From CAYSPT01 sp964432985 (lineage in GTDB: Bacteria > Muiribacteriota > CAYSPT01): a stretch of DNA of 64,000 nucleotides. Where the stretch lies: the NCBI GenBank assembly GCA_964432985.1, contig CAYSPT010000003.1, positions 74,103-138,102 of the forward strand, in the 5' to 3' direction. Positions 25,865 to 34,304 of the stretch are shown piece by piece (the first letter of the stretch is position 1; each line of letters begins with the position of its first letter). The position numbers were made by a program, and so were the translations under genes. Under the pieces are notes generated by a model. That model ran no database searches. It saw nothing but the letters and a program-made list of their open reading frames with translations, and was not told the DNA's origin.

Positions 25865-26152
25865 ATGAGACGCCTTTTTTCCAGGGAGTTTGTTCTCATC
25901 CTGTTTCTCGTGCTGTTTACCTTTGCTTATTCGGCTTACCGCATGCAGAAACTATCCATAGAGAGGATGACCATGGAGGAAGAGGCACTTAAACGGGAAA
26001 ACGCTTTGAAAGAAGAGAAATTACGAAAGCTGGTTAAGGTCCGTGATGACCTAAAAAGTGATCACGGTATAGAAAGGCAATCCCGGGAGCGACTGAGAAT
26101 GGTCAAACCAGGTGAGATATTGGTCATACCTCTCGAGAAGGAAGGGGAATAA
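25865..26152 (+). CDS. FtsB/DivIC-like septum formation protein
   Basis: A 95-residue single-pass membrane protein: short cytoplasmic start, membrane helix (about 8-25), coiled coil (about 30-70) and the family-typical end GIERQSRERLRMVKPGEILVIPL. FtsB/DivIC binds FtsL and FtsQ in the divisome. It lies 15 bp after gyrA. FtsB versus DivIC cannot be told apart by eye. Confidence 0.82.
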   Translation: MRRLFSREFVLILFLVLFTFAYSAYRMQKLSIERMTMEEEALKRENALKEEKLRKLVKVRDDLKSDHGIERQSRERLRMVKPGEILVIPLEKEGE

Positions 26153-26157
26153 ACGCA

Positions 26158-27264
26158 GTGAGTGATTCCAGCATCGGACTTAAAGATTCCAGCATCGGAC
26201 TTAAAGATTCCAGCATCGGACTTAAAGATTCCAGGATTGGTATTGGAGTTATCGGGGCGGGTTACTGGGGTCCCAATCTTATAAGGAACTTCCATGAAAT
26301 AGAAAATTCACGAGTTTTATGGGTGGCAGATTTATCGAAAAGCAATCTGGAAAAATTTTCCCGACGGTATCCACAGGTGAAAACAACCAGTGATTACCAG
26401 GAAGTTCTGGCGGATGAAAATGTTCGTGCTGTCGTGGTGGCAACACCAGCGGTAACACATTTTAAAATCGCGAAAGCAGCATTGGAAGCGGGAAAAGACG
26501 TCCTGGTCGAAAAACCGTTGACCTGTTCCGTGGAAGACAGCGAAGCGCTGGTGGCTCTGGCCCGTGAGCGGGACCTCATTCTCATGGTAGGGCACCTGAT
26601 GGTGTATCATCCGGCCATTCAGTTTATCAAGTCGCTGATCGAGAAAAACGAGCTTGGGCGTATCTACTACCTGTATTCTACCAGGGTCAACCTCGGAAAG
26701 GTCCGGACAGAGGAAAACACGCTCTGGAACTTCGCTCCGCACGATGTCTCTATGATACTGTACCTGCTGGGGATTGCTCCCGAGAAGGTCAGTGCCAGCG
26801 GCGCCGCTTATCTGCAGAAAGGGATAGAAGACGTAGCGTTCATGACATTGCATTTTCCCGATCAGATACTGGCTCACTGCCATGTCAGCTGGTTGGACCC
26901 GCACAAGGTGCGGCGGTTGACCGTTGTGGGAGACAAGAAAATGGTGGTATTCGACGATACCGCCGGCGCCGAGGTACGTATCTACGACAAAGGAGTCGAC
27001 AAGGTCCAGACATACGAGACCTACGGAGAATCCTTGACTATTCGCAGCGGCGATATCAATATTCCCCGCCTGCCTGCTCGTGAGCCCCTGAAAGAGGAGT
27101 GCAGCCACTTCCTGTCCTGCGTCAAGGACCGTAAGAAGCCCTTGACCGACGGCATCAGCGGCCTGGAAGTCCTCAAGGTACTGGTGGGAGCGGACACGTC
27201 CATTCACGGCAAAGGTGAGCCGGTGCAGCTCAACTCCAAACCCAAGGTCATGGAGGCCGGTTAA
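26158..27264 (+). CDS. Gfo/Idh/MocA-family NAD-dependent sugar dehydrogenase
   Basis: A 368-residue oxidoreductase with an N-terminal Rossmann fold (IGVIGAGYWGPNLIRNF) and the EKPLTCSVEDSEALVALA motif carrying the conserved catalytic Lys. Closest in style to WlbA/UDP-GlcNAcA 3-dehydrogenases that act in surface-sugar synthesis; the exact substrate is not known. Ahead of the Rossmann fold the protein has three 7-residue repeats (DSSIGLK) from a 21-bp DNA repeat, which no family member needs. The start is GTG 26158 after AAGGGGA; the ATG-less N-terminus means the repeat is likely translated. The 3' end overlaps the next convergent gene by four bases. Confidence 0.85.
   Translation: MSDSSIGLKDSSIGLKDSSIGLKDSRIGIGVIGAGYWGPNLIRNFHEIENSRVLWVADLSKSNLEKFSRRYPQVKTTSDYQEVLADENVRAVVVATPAVTHFKIAKAALEAGKDVLVEKPLTCSVEDSEALVALARERDLILMVGHLMVYHPAIQFIKSLIEKNELGRIYYLYSTRVNLGKVRTEENTLWNFAPHDVSMILYLLGIAPEKVSASGAAYLQKGIEDVAFMTLHFPDQILAHCHVSWLDPHKVRRLTVVGDKKMVVFDDTAGAEVRIYDKGVDKVQTYETYGESLTIRSGDINIPRLPAREPLKEECSHFLSCVKDRKKPLTDGISGLEVLKVLVGADTSIHGKGEPVQLNSKPKVMEAG
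26164..26233. repeat. 21-bp tandem repeat at the dehydrogenase N-terminus
   Basis: Three identical 21-bp units (GATTCCAGCATCGGACTTAA plus A) begin at 26164, 26185 and 26206; a fourth, diverged start (GATTCCAGGATTGG) leads into the Rossmann fold. It is in frame and adds about 21 residues. Confidence 0.9.
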
Positions 27265-28064
27265 TACAGCTTACATTGTATTTTGGCCTCGTGGAGGAGG
27301 CGGCGCGCCAATCCCTTGACAAACTCAATCTGCTCGGTGGTGAGGTCGGCCTCGCCCTGGAGGTAGTCGTGCAGCCGCGGGTCCAATTCGAATTCCTCGC
27401 CCTCTTTGCGCATTTCGTACATAACCTTGAGAATACCCCAGAACGCCGGTTCCATCTGTCCACCATCGATCCCATTCTCAAATAGAGCCCTCTTGATCCG
27501 CCCAAGCGTCTCGTCGCCAATCCCGATCTTGTTGAAGTGCTCCTTGATCCCAGCGTTACGACCATCCTTATACTTCTTCTTAACGGCAATAATCATGGTT
27601 TCAGCGTCTTCGGCGGTCAAACTGCCTGCTTCGACCTGGGCCTGGAGGTTATGCCAGACTTTCCACAGGTAGGCGTCGGTACTGGATTCGGTCTGGGCCT
27701 GGAGGTTATACCAGGCTTTCCACAGGTAGGCGTCAGTTCTGGATTCGGCCTGGGCTTGGAGGTTATACCAGGCTTTCCACAGGTAGGCGTCAGTTCTGGA
27801 TTCGGCCTGGGCATACTTCTGTTTTTTAAGGGCAAGTATCTGGGCTGCAGCATCCTCGGCGGACATGGTTCCCGCTTTGACTTCAGCCAGAAGCTTGTCC
27901 CACACCTTTTCGCAATACGAATCGCTTCTGGTAGTGTGGTCTTGTGCATATGCCAGGCCGAGAGGGAACACTAAAACGAACCCAAAAAGAATCAATGCCT
28001 GCAACTTACGTGAGCTCGTGCGTCTGTGTTTTTGAGATACTACCATGTTAATTATCCTTAACAA
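27261..28064 (-). CDS. Secreted protein with 19-residue aromatic repeats
   Basis: A 267-residue protein with a signal peptide (cleavage near AYAQ). After a helical segment with a KAGTMSAEDAAAQILALKKQ motif there are three 19-residue repeats of the form ESRTDAYLWKAWYNLQAQ, encoded by 57-bp tandem units, then a second copy of the first motif (VEAGSLTAEDAETMIIAVKK). The rest is helical and charged. No family is recognised. The two related motifs suggest an ancestral module that was duplicated, with the aromatic repeat expanded inside it. Codon 7 (MVVSQKH) is an alternative start. Confidence 0.7.
   Translation of the reverse strand: MLRIINMVVSQKHRRTSSRKLQALILFGFVLVFPLGLAYAQDHTTRSDSYCEKVWDKLLAEVKAGTMSAEDAAAQILALKKQKYAQAESRTDAYLWKAWYNLQAQAESRTDAYLWKAWYNLQAQTESSTDAYLWKVWHNLQAQVEAGSLTAEDAETMIIAVKKKYKDGRNAGIKEHFNKIGIGDETLGRIKRALFENGIDGGQMEPAFWGILKVMYEMRKEGEEFELDPRLHDYLQGEADLTTEQIEFVKGLARRLLHEAKIQCKLY
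27645..27825. repeat. 57-bp tandem repeat inside the secreted repeat protein
   Basis: Three units of 57 bp, each containing the word CAGGCTTTCCACAGGTAGGC or a one- or two-base variant. They encode the three 19-residue repeats. Confidence 0.88.
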
Positions 28065-28105
28065 ATATTAAGATCCAAACAGTGCCCGTAGCAGCCCAAA
28101 CAGTG

Positions 28106-29596
28106 TCAGGGGCAGCCAAGGATGGATGGGATCATAGGGTGCACCAGGAAACGCATTATGGCCATTATCAGAATTATGGCCATTATGTTGAAGGCTATCC
28201 CGGCCTTGACCATGTCCTGGACCTTTATTTCCTCGTAGGCGAACACGATGGCGTTTGGAGGTGTCGCCACCGGCAGCATAAAGGCCGCCGAAGCGGAAAG
28301 AGCCACCGGGATGGTCAACAGCAGCGGCGTCATGCCCAGTCCCACGGCGATAGCTCCCATGATTGGCAAAAAAGTGGCGGTGGTGGCGGTGTTGGACGTC
28401 AATTCGGTCAGGAACACCACCGTTACAGTCACCGCCAGGATGACGGGCCAGATGGACACTCCCGTCTCTCCCCCAATCAGGTTACCGATGATTTGCGCCA
28501 GCCCCGTTGATTTGAATGCCCCTGCCAGGGCCAGCCCGCCGCCGAAGAGGAACAGCACTCCAAAGGGGACCTTTCTGGCCGATTTCCAGTCCAGAACGAA
28601 CTCTTTCCGCTGAAGCGATGCGGGGAGCACGAACAGCAGGCTTGCGGCCACCATGGCCACCGTGGTGTCGGTAAATTTCACCCCCGACAGGCTCACCAGC
28701 CACTTGCGGAAGATCCAGCTCAACGCGGTCAGTACAAAGACCACCATCACGGTCTTTTCGGGCCCGCTCATTATTCCCATAGCATCAAGTTCGCTTTTTA
28801 TCATATCCTTTGCCTGGTCGAACTTTACGTTTTTCAGGGGAAACGCGAACCGTGTCATCCAGAACCACCCCGCCGGCAGCATGATGATAACGAACGGAAC
28901 ACCAATCAACATCCAGCTGGCAAAAGTGAGCGTGTAATCGTACGTCTCAGCCAGAAATCCCGCCAGCAGGGCATTGGGCGGCGTACCTACCAGGGTGCCT
29001 ACACCGCCGATGGAGGCTCCGTAGGCGATTCCCAGCATCAGGGCCACTCCGAAGTTACGCATGCCGGATGTGTTTTCGGCCGTTCCGGCGAGGAACTGTA
29101 TCAGGGAGAGCCCTACGGCAAACATCATGATGGTGGTGGCGGTATTTGAAATCCACATGGACAGAAAGGCGGTGGCCAGCATGAAACTGCCGATGATAGC
29201 CCGGGGACTGGTACCTAGCACATTGACGATGGAAAGTGCTATCCGCCGGTGAAGCCCCCACCGCTGCATGGAAGCGGCCAGCAGGAACCCGCCCAGAAAT
29301 AGGAATATCAGGGGATGCGCATAGCTGGCAGTCACCGGTTTTTGCTGGGCTATTCCCAAAAGCGGCATGAAGGGGATGGGCAGCAGGGCGGTGGCCGGAA
29401 TCGGCACTACTTCCGTTATCCACCAGACGATCATCCACAGGGTGAGCCCGATGAGCCGCCAGGCCGGAATATCAAGGGCGCTGGTGGGGGGGGCGGAAAA
29501 GACAGTGATTAACGTCAGTAACGGTCCTCCCAGGAGAGCGAGACCGCTCAAGAAGGTAAATCGACCGGTAGTGCCGGGAGGTGCTGTTTCCGTCAT
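28106..29596 (-). CDS. DASS-family anion/dicarboxylate symporter
   Basis: A 496-residue transporter of the SLC13/DASS type. The start is ATG 29596, chosen because a strong AGGAGG lies eight bases upstream; longer readings run inside nadB. It shows the repeated SNT motifs (SNTATTIMMFAVG and SNTATTATFLPIMGAIAVG), the ITEVVPIPATALLPIPFMPLLGI segment and the PVATPPNAIVFAYEEIKVQDMVKAG signature. The family couples sodium to uptake of succinate, malate or related acids. Its place after nadC-nadB suggests it could import aspartate or dicarboxylates as precursors, but this is inference. Confidence 0.9.
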   Translation of the reverse strand: MTETAPPGTTGRFTFLSGLALLGGPLLTLITVFSAPPTSALDIPAWRLIGLTLWMIVWWITEVVPIPATALLPIPFMPLLGIAQQKPVTASYAHPLIFLFLGGFLLAASMQRWGLHRRIALSIVNVLGTSPRAIIGSFMLATAFLSMWISNTATTIMMFAVGLSLIQFLAGTAENTSGMRNFGVALMLGIAYGASIGGVGTLVGTPPNALLAGFLAETYDYTLTFASWMLIGVPFVIIMLPAGWFWMTRFAFPLKNVKFDQAKDMIKSELDAMGIMSGPEKTVMVVFVLTALSWIFRKWLVSLSGVKFTDTTVAMVAASLLFVLPASLQRKEFVLDWKSARKVPFGVLFLFGGGLALAGAFKSTGLAQIIGNLIGGETGVSIWPVILAVTVTVVFLTELTSNTATTATFLPIMGAIAVGLGMTPLLLTIPVALSASAAFMLPVATPPNAIVFAYEEIKVQDMVKAGIAFNIMAIILIMAIMRFLVHPMIPSILGCP

Positions 29597-29628
29597 CAAA
29601 ATCCTCCTGTATCCATGGTGATCCGTAT

Positions 29629-31185
29629 TTACAATGCGTACTGGCTCTGGATGTAATGACAGCCGCGGCTGTCCCGTGATTCCAGGGCCGCGTTGGTGAT
29701 GGCTAAAGCGGTCTGCACACCGTTTCGCAGCTCCACCACGTCCTTGGTCAACCTGGCCCGCTGGTAGAAGTGCTCTACTTCCGACTGCAGGTGCCGCAGG
29801 ATGGTCCTGGCCCGCATCAGCCGCGGCCTGGTCCTGATAAGGCCGACGTAGTTCCACATGGTGTGCTTTATCGTCAGCCAGTCCTGGGCGATCAGGGCCG
29901 GATCGGAATCTTCAGTCTCCGAGACCCAACTGTGGATATTGGGGAAATAGGTGTTTGCCTCGTTTTCATCAGCGGCATCGTTTCCGGCGGTGAATCCCCA
30001 GGTCACCGCTTCAAGCAGAGACGTGCTGGCCAGACGGTTGGCTCCGTGGATACCCGTGCAGGCAACTTCTCCCACCGCGTAGAGCCGCTGTAAGGACGTG
30101 CGGCCGCAGAGGTTCGCGCCGATGCCTCCGCAGCTGTAGTGGGCGGCCGGGACCACGGGTATCGCTTCTCTGGTGATATCTATCCCCAACTCGATACAGC
30201 GTGTGTAAATCTGGTGAAACCTGTTTTTCAACCAGGTGGAATCTTTGTGGGTTATGTCAAGGAAAACACAGGGATGGTCGGTATCCAGCATGGCCTGGTG
30301 GATACCGCGGGCAACCACGTCACGGGGAGCGAGGGAACCGAGTTCGTGATACTGTTTCATAAACTCCTTACGGTTCTTGTCTACGAGCAACGCTCCTTCT
30401 CCCCGCATGGATTCGGATATCAAGAACCGGCCCGACTCGTGAAAAAGGGTAGTCGGATGAAACTGGATGTACTGGAGATTGAAGCACCGGGCACCGGCGC
30501 GCCAGGCCATGGCGATACCGTCTCCCCTGGACTCGGCTGGGTTGCTGGAATGAAGGAAAATCTGCCCCAGTCCCCCGGTGGCCAGTATGGTAGAGCGGGC
30601 GAAGACCGGAGCAATGGCCCCGGTGGAGCAATCGAGAACCAGAGCCCCGAAGCACGCTGGCTTCATGTAAATGTCGGTGGACTGCCGCGAGTGATGAGAA
30701 AGAGTAAGGAGGTCCAGGGCCATGTGGTTTACCTTGCAGGTAATGTTCGGGTGCGCCTGTAAAAGATCAATGACCGCTTTCTGGATCTCACGGCCGGTTT
30801 CGTCGCGGCAGTGGATTATCCGTGGTTCGGAATGGGCCGCTTCGGCGGTGAGATCGAGGCTGTCCGGCCCTTTCCGGTCGAATCCGACCTGTAGCCGCTC
30901 GATGAGGATCTTTTCCACCAGTTCCGGGCCCAGTTTGCACAGTTGCTGCACTGCGGGTCCCCAGCAGTGACCGTCGCCGGCGGTCAAGATATCCAGTTTG
31001 AGTTTTTCCGGTGAATCACTGTTGCCCTTGAAGATTATGCCTCCCTGCGCGTGAGGAGTATTACCGCTCTCAAGAGACGGGGTTTTAGTCATCAACATGA
31101 CCTTTTGCCCCCTGTCGGCAGCTGTGATGGCGGTAATTGCTCCGGCCAGACCCGATCCTATCACCAGTACGTCCGTGTTTATCAC
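29629..31185 (-). CDS. nadB: L-aspartate oxidase
   Basis: NadB oxidises aspartate to iminoaspartate, the first step of NAD synthesis. The 518-residue flavoprotein shows the FAD-binding VLVIGSGLAGAITAITAADRG, TPHAQGGI, the catalytic region FHPTTL and HYSCGGI, and the C-terminal helical domain. It starts at GTG 31185, overlapping the nadC stop as GTGA, so the order of translation is nadC then nadB. NadA is not in the window. Confidence 0.95.
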   Translation of the reverse strand: MINTDVLVIGSGLAGAITAITAADRGQKVMLMTKTPSLESGNTPHAQGGIIFKGNSDSPEKLKLDILTAGDGHCWGPAVQQLCKLGPELVEKILIERLQVGFDRKGPDSLDLTAEAAHSEPRIIHCRDETGREIQKAVIDLLQAHPNITCKVNHMALDLLTLSHHSRQSTDIYMKPACFGALVLDCSTGAIAPVFARSTILATGGLGQIFLHSSNPAESRGDGIAMAWRAGARCFNLQYIQFHPTTLFHESGRFLISESMRGEGALLVDKNRKEFMKQYHELGSLAPRDVVARGIHQAMLDTDHPCVFLDITHKDSTWLKNRFHQIYTRCIELGIDITREAIPVVPAAHYSCGGIGANLCGRTSLQRLYAVGEVACTGIHGANRLASTSLLEAVTWGFTAGNDAADENEANTYFPNIHSWVSETEDSDPALIAQDWLTIKHTMWNYVGLIRTRPRLMRARTILRHLQSEVEHFYQRARLTKDVVELRNGVQTALAITNAALESRDSRGCHYIQSQYAL

Positions 31186-32045
31186 GTTAAGAACTCCATT
31201 CGAATTTTTGCGCCTTTCACGCTGTGGGTGAGCGCACCGATGGAAATGGCATCGATTCCTGTGGTGAGATAGCCGTCCATCGACTCGAAGGTTATCCCTC
31301 CGGACGCTTCGATGAATATCTCCTCTCCGCCGGGATGAGACCGGATCAGTGCCACTGCCTGCTGGACCTGTGCAGGGCTCATGTTATCGAGCAGAAAACC
31401 GTCAACACCGGCTGTGAGCCCTTCGTGGATTTGCTCAAAGGTGTCGACTTCGAGTTCCACCGGCAGCTTGAAATCTTTCGACTTGATAGAAGCGATCGCC
31501 TTTATTACACCTCCGGCTGCTTTGAGATGGTTATCCTTGATCAATATTCCGCTTGAAAGGTCCAGGCGGTGGTTGTGCCCGCCACCGGATGCCACGGCGT
31601 ATTTTTCCAGTATCCTGAGTCCCGGTGTGGTTTTTCGCGTGTCGAGAATCTTCACCCCGTGCGGTGCAGCTTTATCAACGTAGGTGCTGGTGGCGGTGGC
31701 TATGCCGCACAACCTCTGCAGCAGGTTCAACATAACCCGCTCTCTGCTCAGAATAGTCCTGGCCGGACCGCTGACCGTACCGATCACTGTTCCCGGTCGG
31801 ATTCGCTGACCGTCATGCACCTCGATCGTAGTTTTACAGGGCAGGGGAAAACAGTGTACCAAAACCTTTTCTCCGGCAAACACCATTGTTTCTTCCGCCT
31901 GTATCTGGCCAGTGGTCGATGTGTCGTCGGGAATGGTCCCCAGGGTTGTTTTGTCACCGTCGGGTATGTCTTCAATAAGAAATTGCTCGATTTTCTCTCT
32001 GAGATATACTTCCGAAATTTCAGACATTTGAGGATACGTAATCAT
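31182..32045 (-). CDS. nadC: Nicotinate-nucleotide pyrophosphorylase (quinolinate phosphoribosyltransferase)
   Basis: NadC converts quinolinate and PRPP into nicotinate mononucleotide. The 287-residue protein has EDIPDGDKTT at the start, LLQRLCGIATAT, DTRKTTPGLRILEKYAVASGGGHNHR with the catalytic residues, and EASGGI...GIDAISIGALTHSV at the end. The ATG at 32045 is used; it is the last of five regularly spaced ATGs produced by a 23-bp tandem repeat just upstream. A TTG 12 codons earlier would add repeat-encoded residues. No clear Shine-Dalgarno is visible. Confidence 0.94.
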   Translation of the reverse strand: MITYPQMSEISEVYLREKIEQFLIEDIPDGDKTTLGTIPDDTSTTGQIQAEETMVFAGEKVLVHCFPLPCKTTIEVHDGQRIRPGTVIGTVSGPARTILSRERVMLNLLQRLCGIATATSTYVDKAAPHGVKILDTRKTTPGLRILEKYAVASGGGHNHRLDLSSGILIKDNHLKAAGGVIKAIASIKSKDFKLPVELEVDTFEQIHEGLTAGVDGFLLDNMSPAQVQQAVALIRSHPGGEEIFIEASGGITFESMDGYLTTGIDAISIGALTHSVKGAKIRMEFLT

Positions 32046-32137
32046 CGTGAAAGCCCAATCGTAATCATTGTGAAAGCCCAATCGTAATCATCGTGAAAGC
32101 CCAATCGTAATCATCGTGAAAGCCCAATCGTAGTCAT
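32046..32137. repeat. 23-bp tandem repeat over the nadC start region
   Basis: Four units (32046, 32069, 32092, 32115) of 23 bp, with the core GTGAAAGCCCAATCGTAAT and almost no differences. On the coding strand each unit carries ATGATTACG, so ATGs recur every 23 bp, in a new frame each time. The final ATG at 32045 is the likely nadC start. Confidence 0.92.
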
Positions 32138-32186
32138 CAGAACACCGCACCCTTTCCACCATTATTATAACCGTATAGACAGTTAA

Positions 32187-32215
32187 TTGACAGGAATTGT
32201 ACCGGACTGTAGAAT
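32187..32215 (+). promoter_or_regulatory. Promoter of the MBL-fold gene
   Basis: TTGACA (32187-32192), 17-bp spacer, TAGAAT (32210-32215), about 100 bp before the chosen start. Confidence 0.7.
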
Positions 32216-32317
32216 GAACCCGGTTAAACCCGAAAAATGCAGTAGAAAACAACCGCTTTTTCCGGGCTGATAATTCGAATGGCCCACAGTCAGGATAAGA
32301 ATGAAAAAGGTGATAGT

Positions 32318-32989
32318 ATGAAACTTACCTGGTTCGGACACTCAACCTTCAAGATCGATACGGGTAACGAGATAATCTATGTCGACCCGGTACGGACGAA
32401 CAAGCTTCTGTCACTGGATTTCGATTCCCGGGAAGCGGCTGACTACGTTCTTGTTACCCACAATCATTGGGACCACTGTGATCCGGAGGCAATCGTCATG
32501 GTGTTGAAGGACAGCACGCAGTTCATTGTTCCGGAAGAGGTAATGGGGATTCTGGTAAGCGGGTTCACGTTCCACCTGGAAGATCTGAACGAACTCGGTA
32601 CCATCATGCAGCGGGTGATAGTGGTGGAACCGGGTAATCAGGGAGCGGCAGGGACCTGTTCGGTAACGGTATTCAAGGCTTCCGAGGGAGTAAGTTTTCT
32701 GGTGACAGGTGATCGGAGTATATTATTTATGGGAGATTCAACCCTGTCCGACGAGATGTTATCGGCAGGTCCCGACTTTGTTATCTTTCCGTACTATGCT
32801 TTCGGTGAAGCCGGCGAAGTGGATAAAATGTCGAAATTTCCCGAAACCACCAGGATAGGGATATGTCATTACCACACTCAAAAAAACGGCATGCCTAACT
32901 ATTATGTGGAGAAAAATGCAATCTACGAGCCCCTGGCGTCCTGCTTGCGGCCGCTTATGCTGGAAAAAAACAAAGCTGTTGAACTGTGA
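32318..32989 (+). CDS. MBL-fold metallo-hydrolase (UPF0173-like)
   Basis: A 223-residue single-domain metallo-beta-lactamase-fold protein. The start at ATG 32318 is preferred because MKLTWFGHSTFKI is the usual N-terminus of this subfamily and AGGTGATAGT precedes it. The metal motif is THNHWDHCD, with GDS(T) and H further on (FMGDSTLS, GICHYHTQ). Related proteins include L-ascorbate-6-phosphate lactonase-like and N-acyl-hydrolase-like enzymes; the substrate is unknown. Confidence 0.85.
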   Translation: MKLTWFGHSTFKIDTGNEIIYVDPVRTNKLLSLDFDSREAADYVLVTHNHWDHCDPEAIVMVLKDSTQFIVPEEVMGILVSGFTFHLEDLNELGTIMQRVIVVEPGNQGAAGTCSVTVFKASEGVSFLVTGDRSILFMGDSTLSDEMLSAGPDFVIFPYYAFGEAGEVDKMSKFPETTRIGICHYHTQKNGMPNYYVEKNAIYEPLASCLRPLMLEKNKAVEL

Positions 32990-32999
32990 TACGCGTAAT

Positions 33000-33971
33000 A
33001 TGAATCCTTCGCAGATAAACTGCTGCGGTTTGAAAATGACCTTTCACCTTTATTTACTGCTCATACTGTTCCTGGCGATCGGCGGAGTATCTGCCGAATC
33101 CGGATTTCCCCGGGCCGTATGGATTTGGGGAAAAGACGCTTCCCTTCTTCTGTCCGATCCGGTTTTCCGGGTCCGGTCACTCAGGTTTCTGTCTGATAAG
33201 AATGTCACTACCATCTATCTGCACGCCGGTGACCTTTCAAAAGACAACGTTCTCGGCGAGAAATCCATCAGGTACAGGACCCTGATTACCAGGATGCACC
33301 GGCTCGGTTTCACGGTGTACGCTCTCATCGGTTCGGCTCCTCTAAAAACACATGAATTCATCCTCCCGGAAAACCGCCGGGAAGTGTTGGATCTATTCGC
33401 AGGAATTCTGAAGTACAACGACACCGATGAGCCAATGGCCTGGTTTGACGGGATCAACATTGATATTGAGCCATACCGTTTGAAAGACTGGAAAAAGCGC
33501 CGGGACCTCAGGGCGGTCCAGTACCTTGATCTGTCAGCCGAGTTCATGGCCATGAAAGAGCAGTCAGGCTGCCTCATACCGGTCGGTCCGGCCATTCCAT
33601 TCTGGTTCGATTCATTTGATATAGAGTGGAATGGGCAGGCTAAACCTTTTCACCGGCACGTGCAGGACATCTATGATTATGTCGCCATTATGGATTACCG
33701 TGACGCCGCCGGCGGCCGAGACGGGATCATCTGCCACGCCCTGAATGAAATGATGTATGCGGAACAAAAGGGCCGCACGGTGATCATTGGCGTGGAAACG
33801 AAACACTCGGAGACTGGAAAAATCACCTTTTTCGACGAGAACGAAGCGCGGCTCGAAGAGGAACTCGGGTGGGTGGAAAAGACATTCAGCCGGTACCGGG
33901 CTTTCGGCGGCTTCGCCATCCACCACCTCACCACCTACCGCGACCTGGTCAACCGCTCTAAAGAAGACTGA
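33000..33971 (+). CDS. Secreted TIM-barrel glycoside-hydrolase-like protein
   Basis: A 323-residue protein with a signal peptide (hydrophobic MTFHLYLLLILFLAIGG, cleavage near VSAES). It has alternating strands and helices of a TIM barrel and the strand motif WFDGINIDIEPY, which resembles the DxxDxDxE catalytic strand of GH18-type enzymes; VAIMDYRDAAGG and the ending strand IIGVETK fit the same fold. The exact family is not recognised. It follows the MBL gene by 10 bp. The ATG at 33036, at the start of the hydrophobic segment, is an alternative start. Confidence 0.65.
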   Translation: MNPSQINCCGLKMTFHLYLLLILFLAIGGVSAESGFPRAVWIWGKDASLLLSDPVFRVRSLRFLSDKNVTTIYLHAGDLSKDNVLGEKSIRYRTLITRMHRLGFTVYALIGSAPLKTHEFILPENRREVLDLFAGILKYNDTDEPMAWFDGINIDIEPYRLKDWKKRRDLRAVQYLDLSAEFMAMKEQSGCLIPVGPAIPFWFDSFDIEWNGQAKPFHRHVQDIYDYVAIMDYRDAAGGRDGIICHALNEMMYAEQKGRTVIIGVETKHSETGKITFFDENEARLEEELGWVEKTFSRYRAFGGFAIHHLTTYRDLVNRSKED

Positions 33972-34023
33972 AAACCGCTTCATCATCACCCTTTAATCCC
34001 TGATTAAACAATGCTCCAGGTAG

Positions 34024-34053
34024 TTGACAATTAATGGTTTTTTCTGCTATAAT
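34024..34053 (+). promoter_or_regulatory. Promoter of the tRNA cluster
   Basis: TTGACA (34024-34029), 18-bp spacer, TATAAT (34048-34053): both hexamers perfect, 60 bp before tRNA-Ser(GCT). Confidence 0.8.
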
Positions 34054-34113
34054 CGACACGCTTGGCAGCACTCAGCATTTGGCATATGCATTATCAGAGC
34101 ATATCCAATATAG

Positions 34114-34205
34114 GGAGAGATGGCCGAGTTGGCTGAAGGCGCTCGCCTGCTAAGCGAGTGTGGGGGCACAAACTTCCACCGTGGGTTCGAATCCCACTCT
34201 CTCCG
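34114..34205 (+). tRNA. tRNA-Ser(GCT)
   Basis: Acceptor stem GGAGAGA/TCTCTCC, D-loop GGCCGAGTTGGCTGAAGGC, anticodon GCT in CTGCTAA, a long variable arm typical of serine tRNA, and GGGTTCGAATCCC T-arm. CCA is not encoded. Confidence 0.95.
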
Positions 34206-34218
34206 CTGAAAAAATCGC

Positions 34219-34292
34219 GCGCCCGTGGCTCAACTGGACAGAGTATCGGACTACGGATCCGAGGGTTGCAGGTTCGAATCCTGCCGGGCGTG
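34219..34292 (+). tRNA. tRNA-Arg(ACG)
   Basis: Acceptor GCGCCCG pairs with CGGGCGT (one G-U). Anticodon ACG in CTACGGA, T-arm GGTTCGAATCC. The A34 needs deamination to inosine by TadA, whose gene begins immediately after. CCA is not encoded. Confidence 0.95.
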
Positions 34293-34304
34293 TTGAATTG
34301 GGCG

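Noticed and set aside
27645..27825. Regular repeats resembling a CRISPR array.
   Set aside because: They are in frame inside a secreted protein, contiguous, without unique spacers.
29597..29857. A longer N-terminus for the DASS transporter.
   Set aside because: It would overlap nadB by about 230 bp, lacks family similarity, and the ATG at 29596 has a strong ribosome-binding site.
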